NCBI GenBank assembly: GCA_023436205.1
Contig: JAEZKC010000071.1
Span: forward strand, 224,033-288,032
Origin: Fibrobacterota bacterium
GTDB lineage: Bacteria > Fibrobacterota > Chitinivibrionia > Chitinivibrionales > Chitinispirillaceae
Reading direction: 5' to 3'
DNA: 64,000 nt
Shown: positions 28,369 through 35,534 of the stretch, piece by piece
Layout: every line of letters starts with the position of its first letter
Position numbering within the stretch: position 1 is the first letter of the stretch
Notes under the pieces: generated by a model
What the model was told of the DNA's origin: nothing
The model's database searches: none
What the model saw: the letters and a program-made list of their open reading frames with translations, nothing else
Translations under genes and position numbers: made by a program

Positions 28369-28851
28369 TTACAGCTGTTGAATCATAACAGCTTCTTTTA
28401 TCCAGTGTCCGTTCACTTTGTTCCATTTATGAATCTGGCGTGAAACTGAAGAAAGCTTTATGGCACCGTTTTTATTGTCGACTGGCACAGTCTTAACATA
28501 TACGACAATTTGATCTCCGCGAATCTCATACTTTTCAATTTCCATACTGTACTGAGGCTGCCCTACTACGGAGCGATGTGCCCAGGTACCCTTCTTCTGG
28601 TTGGGCACAATTATAGAGCGGGATGCGAATCCCGGATCTGTGGCCTGGGAAATCTGAGCCCTGATCTGTTCCTCGGATGGTTTCGAGCTATCACGTTGGA
28701 TCACCCCGGCTTCAAGTGAAGTAAGGTAATTGTGGTTTGAATAAAAAGTGGAGATTTCTTCTGGAAGCTGTCCTTTACCTCCCTGCGACCCGAAACTCGT
28801 CGATACTACTGGAAAAAGAGAAATCATAAACATGAGAAGAGATTTGTACAT
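28369..28851 (-). CDS. Secreted protein of unknown function, possibly NTF2-like
   Basis: A 160-residue exported protein. The start is set at ATG 28851 (MYKSLLMFMISLFPVV), which gives a good signal peptide and has an AAGGAA ribosome-binding site. The mature part ends in a beta-rich segment (HKWNKVNGHWIKEAVM) like the last strands of NTF2/SnoaL folds, and so like the C-terminus of the L,D-transpeptidase at 10226-11521. No family can be named. It lies between panB and the ABC operon and has its own terminator. Confidence 0.6.
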   Translation of the reverse strand: MYKSLLMFMISLFPVVSTSFGSQGGKGQLPEEISTFYSNHNYLTSLEAGVIQRDSSKPSEEQIRAQISQATDPGFASRSIIVPNQKKGTWAHRSVVGQPQYSMEIEKYEIRGDQIVVYVKTVPVDNKNGAIKLSSVSRQIHKWNKVNGHWIKEAVMIQQL

Positions 28852-29026
28852 GGGATTCCTTTCCCTCACGGTGACTAATTTGGTACCGAAAAAACGGACC
28901 TTTTGTCGAATTCCCAATAAGTACGCATTACATCACGGGGATATTTTATTTCCGAATCAAGAAGCTCTCTTAATCAATATAAGCCGGCAGGAGGTCAGAA
29001 ACAATTATTTTTTTGCTTTGGGGATT

Positions 29027-29053
29027 AAAAAAAGCCCGGGAATGATCCCGAGC
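29027..29053 (-). terminator. Rho-independent terminator of the ABC importer operon
   Basis: On the minus strand GCTCGGGA pairs with TCCCGGGC (29034-29053), followed by a T-run (A-tract 29027-29033). It lies 30 bases after the last ABC gene. Confidence 0.8.
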
Positions 29054-29081
29054 TTGAGTAGTATCCCTTATTTAAGCGGCC

Positions 29082-29867
29082 TTAAACGGTAATCCATTCC
29101 TTGTGAATTTCAGGAATATCATCCAAAAGCTGAATCGTATGGGGATTGGTGGGTTTAAGGGCCACATCATCTGGTGCACCCTCTTCCACGATTTTACCCT
29201 TATGCATGATAAAAAGTCTATCACTCACATAATAGGCAAGTCCGATATCGTGAGTTATGAAAACAATGGTCATTTTCAGCTCTTCCTTGAGTTTCATCAG
29301 ATAATCAAGGATGTTGGCACGCACACAGGCGTCAACCATACTGGTAGGTTCGTCTGCAATAAGCACTTTCGGTTTCAGTATAAAGATGCGCGCCAGAAGC
29401 ATACGCTGCATCTGTCCACCCGACAGTTCAAATGGATACTTTCCTTCGATTTCAGGTGGTTTGATATTTACAGCAAGAAGTGCCTCGTCAACCCGGTCTT
29501 CAATCTCCTTCTTGGAAGGCTTATCCTTGAAAATATTAAGGGAATCCTTCAGCTGGGACCTGATGGTGAAAAACTGATTGAAACAACTGAACGGATCTTG
29601 AAAGACAGCCTGAACTTCGCGCCAGTGTTCACGCGTATCAGTGATCGGCTTGTCCTTATAGGTAAATTTACCGCCTGTAGGATGGATCAATCCAAGCATT
29701 ACCTTGGCCAGTACACTTTTCCCGCAACCTGAACCACCAACAAGCGAAACGATCTCTTCATCCTTGATGTCAAAGGACACATCATCGATTGCCTTGACAA
29801 GCTTCTTACCGTTTCCGAATGTACACACGAGATTCTCAGCGGTGAAAACACTTTCCCTATTCTGCAT
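29082..29867 (-). CDS. Oligosaccharide/peptide ABC transporter ATP-binding protein (OppF-type)
   Basis: A 261-residue ATPase, the second of a pair. Walker A is GGSGCGKS, the signature is LSGGQMQRM, Walker B is LIADEPTS and the switch His lies in FITHDIG, so it should be fully active. It is the last gene of the five-gene importer operon and overlaps the upstream ATPase by 11 bases. By family it belongs to the Opp/Dpp importers, and by context the cargo is probably cellodextrins rather than peptides (see the binding protein). Confidence 0.9.
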   Translation of the reverse strand: MQNRESVFTAENLVCTFGNGKKLVKAIDDVSFDIKDEEIVSLVGGSGCGKSVLAKVMLGLIHPTGGKFTYKDKPITDTREHWREVQAVFQDPFSCFNQFFTIRSQLKDSLNIFKDKPSKKEIEDRVDEALLAVNIKPPEIEGKYPFELSGGQMQRMLLARIFILKPKVLIADEPTSMVDACVRANILDYLMKLKEELKMTIVFITHDIGLAYYVSDRLFIMHKGKIVEEGAPDDVALKPTNPHTIQLLDDIPEIHKEWITV

Positions 29868-30828
29868 ATTCGCACCTCACCTGCCTGTCACCAACGATTC
29901 GGATATTCTGTTTATTCTTCTTGCATTCCGGTTTAGCAACCGGACAACGTTCTGCAAAGCGGCATCCCTCGATGGCTTTTGCCAAATTGGGAGGTGCGCC
30001 TTCGATCGCAGTGGGTTTCTTTTGCTTCTGGCCAGGTTCTGCACTGAGCATTGCCCCCATAAGCGCCTTTGTGTAAGGATGGCGGGGATCGAAAACGATC
30101 TGTTCAGTCGTTCCCTTTTCCACAATTTCACCCGCATACATGATGGCGATATTGTGAGCAACATGTCTGAGAAGTGGCAGTTCGTGGGTGATGAAAATCA
30201 TAGTGGAGAAGATACCCTTTTCCAGCATGTCGAAAATCATCTTGATAACCACTTTCTGAGTAGTCACATCGAGTGCAGATGTAGGCTCATCAGCAATAAC
30301 CATCTGCGGATTCAGCAGAGTGGAAATTCCAATTACTGATCGCTGGCGCTCTCCGGCTGTCAACTGAATTGGATAGGAATTAAGGACCTTCTGCGTATCC
30401 ATTCCAAAAAGGTCAAAACGCTGACGCAAACGATCATAGATTTCCTTTTTATCAACGTTTTGCATGTGGGCAGCCATCACATCAGCGGCAATATCTTTCA
30501 CCTTGCGGGTCGGATTCAATGCATTAAACGCGCCCTGAGGTATCATCGACACCTTGCGGGAAAGAACATTTTGACGGATATCATTGGGTGTACGGTTCAT
30601 GAGAGATTCCCCTCCCACCTTCACACTACCACAGGTCGGATACAGAGGAGGAATGAACAAGCCCATAAGCCCGTTGACCAAAGTTGACTTTCCGCACCCT
30701 GACTCTCCGGCAATCCCCAGAATTTCACCCTTCTCCATTGAAAAGGTCACATCCGTCACCGCATGGATCTTCTGGCCGAACCGGGTCAGATAATGAAGAC
30801 TCAGATTTTCTACTTCGAATATAGCCAT
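29857..30828 (-). CDS. Oligosaccharide/peptide ABC transporter ATP-binding protein (OppD-type)
   Basis: A 323-residue ATPase with Walker A GESGCGKST, Walker B VIADEPTSALD and a C-terminal oligopeptide_HPY region holding a cysteine cluster (CRFAERCPVAKPEC, then a late RCEY), as in OppD/DppD. The signature motif is LTAGERQR instead of LSGGxxQR: the first Gly of the C-loop is Ala and the second is kept. In a heterodimer this may weaken one of the two ATP sites. It sits 11 bases after the DppC-type permease. Confidence 0.9.
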   Translation of the reverse strand: MAIFEVENLSLHYLTRFGQKIHAVTDVTFSMEKGEILGIAGESGCGKSTLVNGLMGLFIPPLYPTCGSVKVGGESLMNRTPNDIRQNVLSRKVSMIPQGAFNALNPTRKVKDIAADVMAAHMQNVDKKEIYDRLRQRFDLFGMDTQKVLNSYPIQLTAGERQRSVIGISTLLNPQMVIADEPTSALDVTTQKVVIKMIFDMLEKGIFSTMIFITHELPLLRHVAHNIAIMYAGEIVEKGTTEQIVFDPRHPYTKALMGAMLSAEPGQKQKKPTAIEGAPPNLAKAIEGCRFAERCPVAKPECKKNKQNIRIVGDRQVRCEYAE

Positions 30829-30839
30829 AACGCTCCCAT

Positions 30840-31673
30840 TTACTTACGCAAGCTAGGATTGAAGACGCCTTCCATAGACGTGTTTATAAGGTACAGAGCA
30901 AACACGATCACAGTGATGATGACTGTGGAGGGTATGAAAGCCCACCAAACGCCGTCGCCCAGTGCACCGGTGTTCTTTGCCTGGTTCAGGATTGTGCCCA
31001 GAGACACTGTATCCAGCGGCCCCAGACCGATCATGGAAATCGCAGCCTCGGACAGAATGCCGGATGCCACCTGAAGAATGAAGACCATAAACACATAGGA
31101 AAATAGGTACGGAAGTATGTGCACGATCAACACTCGCAGTGTGTTGGCTCCGTTAAGCCGCGCCAGGGAAATATGATCTTTACTTTTTAAAGCAGCCGAT
31201 TGTGCTCTGACCGCACGCGCACTCCAGGTCCAGGTGGTCATTCCGATTATGATGCCGATAAGCGTGAGTGACCGCCCTTCCTTAAAGGATGCACTGATAA
31301 GGATCAGCACCACAAAAGAGGGAATTACGATGAACAAATTGGTGACCATATTAAGAAGATCATCCATTAAACCGCCTTTGAACCCGCCATAAATTCCGAT
31401 AAGAGTTCCAATGGTGGTGGCGATAATTCCGGCCAGAAATCCGACATACAGGGATGAACGCAGTCCTGCAATCAGTAGAGATACGTAATCCTGCCCCAGA
31501 TCGTTCAACCCGAACAGAAACTTGGCACTGGGAGCAGCATACTGCGAGCCTACGCGGGCCATGTTGATCTTGTAAAAAAGTGGCCCGGCCAGCGCAATGA
31601 GGATTGTTCCAAAGAAAAGTGTCACGCCGATAACAAACATCGGCGATTTCAGTAGATTGCGTAATAATTTCAT
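30840..31673 (-). CDS. ABC transporter permease (DppC/OppC-type)
   Basis: A 277-residue inner-membrane permease with an N-terminal membrane segment and five further segments, typical of BPD_transp_1 proteins. The coupling helix region SLARLNGANTLRVLIVHILPY matches the EAA loop. The N-terminal part includes an FLFGLNDLGQDYVSLLIAG motif, the family's FPLGTDxxGRDxLSRLixG form. It is translated 2 bases after the DppB-type permease and partners it to form the channel. Confidence 0.9.
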   Translation of the reverse strand: MKLLRNLLKSPMFVIGVTLFFGTILIALAGPLFYKINMARVGSQYAAPSAKFLFGLNDLGQDYVSLLIAGLRSSLYVGFLAGIIATTIGTLIGIYGGFKGGLMDDLLNMVTNLFIVIPSFVVLILISASFKEGRSLTLIGIIIGMTTWTWSARAVRAQSAALKSKDHISLARLNGANTLRVLIVHILPYLFSYVFMVFILQVASGILSEAAISMIGLGPLDTVSLGTILNQAKNTGALGDGVWWAFIPSTVIITVIVFALYLINTSMEGVFNPSLRK

Positions 31674-31675
31674 TC

Positions 31676-32749
31676 CTACTTCCCCTTACCGATCTGAAGG
31701 CCAGCCTTGACTCGGGGATCGAGAAACCCGATCAGGATATCAACTGTGAAGTTTGCAATCAGCACACTCACCGTTATAAGCAGCGTACAGCCCTGGATCA
31801 TAGGATAATCATTATTCTGAATGGCCGTAAGAATGGCCATACCCAGTCCCGGGTACGAGAAGATCATCTCTGTAATCAATGCACCACCGATCATGGTACC
31901 CAGAGACAGTGCCAAACCGGTCAACTGAGGAAGCATTGCATTACGGAACAGATAGGCAATAATCTTACTTTCCTTCAGTCCAAGCCATTTTGCGTACTTG
32001 ATGTAATCGGTTCCAAGTTCGTAGATACCCATAGATCTCATTCCGATCGCCTGACCGCCGGCCAGAATCAGAAAAATGGAGAAAAAAGGCAGTACGTAAT
32101 GGTATGCTGCCGAGGAGAAAAATGCCCAGCTGAAAGAGGGTATCAACTCGTTGGCGTACCCCCCCATGGAGGGGAACCATCTATTGACCACTGATAGATA
32201 ATACACCAGAAGCATACCGAAAACAAAAAACGGCAGCGAACTGATGAGCAGTGCGACAGGAAAGAACACCTTGTCAAAAATTCCACGTTTGTAAGCTGCA
32301 AGAGCTCCAAGTACGTTACCGATTATCCAGCCGAACAGGATTGTGGGAAGCTGAAGTGCAATTGTCCAGGGCACTGCTTCCTTGATCACATCAATCACCT
32401 TTTTGGGATACTTCTGGAAGGAAGTCCCCAGATCACCCATAAAGCACATTTTGATGTAGTTACCAAACTGCTCAAGACTGGAAGCCTTGACAGGCTTCCC
32501 ATCCGCATTGCGAACAATCTCCCCGTTGCTGACCTTTACCAGCCCGAATTCCTGAAGATACTTCTCTTCCTTCTGACGGGCATCCTCGGTGCTCAAACCA
32601 GCAGCAGCTTTACCCATGATAATATCGACCGGGTTGTTGCTTCCGAGTCTGGGGAGAAAGAAATTGATGGTCACAGCGACCAGGAAGGTAACGAAATACC
32701 ACCCGGCACGCTGCAGTATAAATCTTAACGTTGGATACTGTTTAAGCAT
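31676..32749 (-). CDS. ABC transporter permease (DppB/OppB-type)
   Basis: A 357-residue permease. The start is placed at ATG 32749 (MLKQYPTLRFILQRAGWY), which follows a GAGGAAAA ribosome-binding site; the frame opens 63 bases further up inside the binding-protein gene. Features are an N-terminal helix ending NFFLPRLGSNNP, an extended periplasmic loop and the EAA region YIKYAKWLGLKESKIIAYLFRN (quoted in parts: YAKWLGLKES, IIAYLFRNAMLPQ). It lies 11 bases after the binding-protein stop. Confidence 0.9.
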   Translation of the reverse strand: MLKQYPTLRFILQRAGWYFVTFLVAVTINFFLPRLGSNNPVDIIMGKAAAGLSTEDARQKEEKYLQEFGLVKVSNGEIVRNADGKPVKASSLEQFGNYIKMCFMGDLGTSFQKYPKKVIDVIKEAVPWTIALQLPTILFGWIIGNVLGALAAYKRGIFDKVFFPVALLISSLPFFVFGMLLVYYLSVVNRWFPSMGGYANELIPSFSWAFFSSAAYHYVLPFFSIFLILAGGQAIGMRSMGIYELGTDYIKYAKWLGLKESKIIAYLFRNAMLPQLTGLALSLGTMIGGALITEMIFSYPGLGMAILTAIQNNDYPMIQGCTLLITVSVLIANFTVDILIGFLDPRVKAGLQIGKGK

Positions 32750-32760
32750 AAGTTTTCCTC

Positions 32761-34581
32761 TTATTTCGCCAACTTTAAATTCCAGAGAACCTTCGTGCTG
32801 GCACCAACCCAAGGTAGAAGCGGCGGTGCATAGGGATCAGCATTGTTGGGCCAGTTCTTCCAGGTCTTGTCACTGTATTCATAGAACTGCTCAGGCAGAT
32901 AGCACAGAGGAAGTGCCGGCTGATCCTGCATGAAAATCTTGTTCAGTTCACGGTAGGAAGCTGTGAGCTGAGCCTCATCCGACAGAGTTGGAATCAAACG
33001 AAGCAGGCTGTCAACAGCAGGGTTATACTCTTTTGATTTTGGACTGTTATATCGACCCTGGTTTTCATTCATCTTGTTATCGCCACCGACAGGAACCCAG
33101 TTACGGGAAGACATGATCGCTTCGAAACGGCTCCAGGGAAGTGAAGGTGTAACTGATGCCGCAGGTTTATGCATGATCAGGTCGAAATCTCCGGAAGGAA
33201 GCGCTGGCCAGTAAAGCCCGGCATCAACAAAACCTTCGCGAATGTCTATACCGGCAGCACGCATGTGCTTGACAGCCAGAGTGACCATTGCTTCCCAGTC
33301 AGACCAGCCTGCAGGAGACTTGATTGACAGAGTGGGAAGGCGTTTGCCGGCCTTGTCTGTCATATAATCGAGCGTGCCGTCTTCCTTGAAAACTGATTTG
33401 TAACCGGCATCAGCAAGGATTTTCTTTGCATTTTCCGGATCGAAAGTGATGCCGAATTCCTTCGCGTCATCAGCATTGAAATACTTGCCTTCCAGACCGG
33501 CAGCCATGATAAGACCGGGCTTCATGTCAGGAGAGTAGCCGGAAACTGCAAGTTCCTTGATATCCGCATAATTGATTGCTGCTGCCATGGCCCGACGGAA
33601 ATTCTTGTCATCAAGAGGTGCTTTTGTGGTATTGATAAGTAAAAGAGGAAGTGCACCGGCTACAAAATATGGAGAATCCTCATGCCATGTCTTTACTCCG
33701 TCTTTCTTCTTCATCCAGATTCTTGGAATGAATGTCTGTGATGCGTCAAGACCACCCTGCTGAAGAGCAATTGCGAAATGATCATTGCTCTTGAAAATGG
33801 GATGGATGATGAACTGAGGTGAAGGCATTTTTCCGTTGTGAAGCACTGCATTACCCCAGTAGTCATCACGACGCTTTACCACTATTTTCTCGTTTGAATA
33901 GGTATCAAGAGTGTAAGGACCTGAAACAACTGGGTTTACATCAATCTTAAGTTTCTGAACCGCGCTCAGATCATTGTTGTTTTCAGCAAGAAGCTTTTCG
34001 AAAACGTGTGAGGGAACAATACGGATTGCCTGGAGAAGATCGAGGATAACAAGAGGATTGTTGCGACCCTTCTTGTTAACCATAAATGCAAGACGCTCAA
34101 CGTTTGCACCGTCTGCAGTAATGGTGTCTACCTTAATTTCAGAAATGAAATCAATTGCATAAGCTGTTGCAGCACCCTTGAAACGATTTCCAAGCTCAAA
34201 TACGAATTTCACATCAGCGGAACTGACTGGCTGTCCGTCGCTCCACTTGGCGGCGGGATTGATATCCACTACAATGCTGTCGGCATCTTTTGAAACCAGT
34301 GTACCAAGGAGAGGTTCGAACTTGCCATCGAGTGAATTGTAGGTGATGAGGGGCTCATACATAAGATTGAAACGATCACCTACAGGCCATGCCGCCTGCC
34401 AGCTCTCTGCCAGAGGATTGAATGTGTTGGGATCTCCCCACTGTGAACCGGCCAGATAAAGGGTTTTGCTCCGGGGGAACGTTCCGCTTTCCCCCTCAGC
34501 CTTCTTCTCACCACCACAGGACATCAGTCCCAATAAACAGGCACTCACAATCAAAATTTTGAACTGCGAAACCCTTTTCAT
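32761..34581 (-). CDS. Family-5 substrate-binding lipoprotein, probable cellodextrin binder
   Basis: A 606-residue SBP_bac_5 lipoprotein with signal peptide and lipobox LMSC (Cys22). The fold markers DPNTFNPL, MYEPLITYN and KWSDGQPVSSADVKF place it in the Opp/Dpp/Nik family. The Trp-rich C-terminus (YSDKTWKNWPNNADPYAPP) resembles the cello-oligosaccharide-binding members known from Thermotoga, where such proteins bind cellobiose and longer glucans. Together with the adjacent Cel51 operon and two GH94 phosphorylases this suggests cellodextrin uptake; peptide binding remains possible. An AAGGAAGAG ribosome-binding site precedes the ATG. It is the first gene of the operon. Confidence 0.85.
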   Translation of the reverse strand: MKRVSQFKILIVSACLLGLMSCGGEKKAEGESGTFPRSKTLYLAGSQWGDPNTFNPLAESWQAAWPVGDRFNLMYEPLITYNSLDGKFEPLLGTLVSKDADSIVVDINPAAKWSDGQPVSSADVKFVFELGNRFKGAATAYAIDFISEIKVDTITADGANVERLAFMVNKKGRNNPLVILDLLQAIRIVPSHVFEKLLAENNNDLSAVQKLKIDVNPVVSGPYTLDTYSNEKIVVKRRDDYWGNAVLHNGKMPSPQFIIHPIFKSNDHFAIALQQGGLDASQTFIPRIWMKKKDGVKTWHEDSPYFVAGALPLLLINTTKAPLDDKNFRRAMAAAINYADIKELAVSGYSPDMKPGLIMAAGLEGKYFNADDAKEFGITFDPENAKKILADAGYKSVFKEDGTLDYMTDKAGKRLPTLSIKSPAGWSDWEAMVTLAVKHMRAAGIDIREGFVDAGLYWPALPSGDFDLIMHKPAASVTPSLPWSRFEAIMSSRNWVPVGGDNKMNENQGRYNSPKSKEYNPAVDSLLRLIPTLSDEAQLTASYRELNKIFMQDQPALPLCYLPEQFYEYSDKTWKNWPNNADPYAPPLLPWVGASTKVLWNLKLAK

Positions 34582-34856
34582 GATTACTCTTCCTTTTCCC
34601 GGTTCAGGTTATGGAAATTAAAAAGTGTAGTTTTCGACAAATCAATATAGTGCAAAAAATAAGCAATGGGTTCAGACCTCGCAAACAAATTAATGGCACT
34701 ACCGGATTGGGAGAAAATGTAGCAAAGAGAGAACTGGTAATGCATGCAATCTAAACTAACAAGAATCGGCCTTGGTTTACATAAGGAACAAATATGTCCT
34801 CTTCCAGAGCCTTCTGTGTACTATCTGGAATATATAATGTTTTGTCCATCAGCCAC

Positions 34857-34907
34857 AAGGATTGCTTTGCCGCACGAATACTTTCAATCGCCAGCAAAGC
34901 AGCCCTT
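34857..34907. repeat. Imperfect inverted repeat / hairpin
   Basis: AAGGATTGCTTTGC (34857-34870) pairs with GCAAAGCAGCCCTT (34894-34907) with one mismatch and one G-T wobble over 14 positions; the loop is 23 bases. It lacks a T-run, so it is not a typical terminator. Confidence 0.5.
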
Positions 34908-34926
34908 TATCGCCTTAACTAAATTT

Positions 34927-34948
34927 TCTCTATACAATTATATAGAGA
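34927..34948. promoter_or_regulatory. 22-bp inverted repeat, operator candidate
   Basis: TCTCTATA-CAATTA-TATAGAGA is a perfect 8-bp inverted repeat with a 6-base spacer in the divergent intergenic region. The geometry fits a dimeric regulator site, but the regulator is unknown. Confidence 0.45.
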
Positions 34949-35534
34949 GCCGAAGCAGGAAATTCTTCTGGACCATATATGCCACTCATTGTAGTATTCA
35001 GGGTAAAAAGGCCCATTTAAGATATAAGCTAAAAGTGTGACTTAATAAGTTTAACTCTTAAAATAAAACCGCCTTGGATGAACTTCGAACCGCTGATTCT
35101 CAAAATTTACGACCTATTATTAGAAAAGAAGCATACAATCTGATTTCTTCGAAAAAGCCTCATTCTGACTGAAATCATGCACAGAAAGGGATTTCGCAGT
35201 TGATAACATCTGTAAACCATAGCAGAGTTGGTAGTTACTATGACACAACTTTTTCCAGCCTTATTTGAGATATGCGCACCGTTTGCCAATCATTTATATT
35301 AGTTTTCCAGTAAGGTGATTTTCTGCAAAGATTACAAAGAGTGCGAGATTTCCAGATCACAAAAGTGCAGTGCCCTGGCTAAGCAGAAATCCTCTCCCGG
35401 TACTTCAGTTGAGGAGCGGCTACGGTCAGCAAAAGCAGTTTAATCGGTGAACGGTCTTGATGTTTATGACACTAAAGATATTCGCAAACTTTTCTATTAA
35501 CCCTTAAACGGTCATTTTAGTAATGGAGGTCCGT

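Larger units (their letters stand above)
34582..35534. other. 953-base intergenic region between divergent ABC and Cel51 operons
   Basis: It holds no convincing gene. It must carry the promoters of both divergent operons. Two structures stand out: a long imperfect hairpin at 34857-34907 and a 22-bp inverted repeat at 34927-34948, listed separately. The A/T-rich remainder shows no tRNA or known riboswitch that I can recognise. The longest frame (98 codons, 34744-35040) has no ribosome-binding site or family character. Confidence 0.6.

Noticed and set aside
28748..29092. A 114-codon plus-strand frame opposite the 28369-28851 gene
   Set aside because: It is antisense to a gene with a signal peptide and ribosome-binding site and covers the ABC terminator; it is a shadow.
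34744..35040. A 98-codon plus-strand frame in the divergent control region
   Set aside because: No ribosome-binding site, odd composition, no family or membrane character, and it overlaps both inverted repeats; treated as non-coding.
35071..35105. tRNA-like phrase (CTTCGAACC) in the same region
   Set aside because: On the minus strand the T-loop would have a purine at position 60, and no acceptor, D or anticodon stems pair around it.
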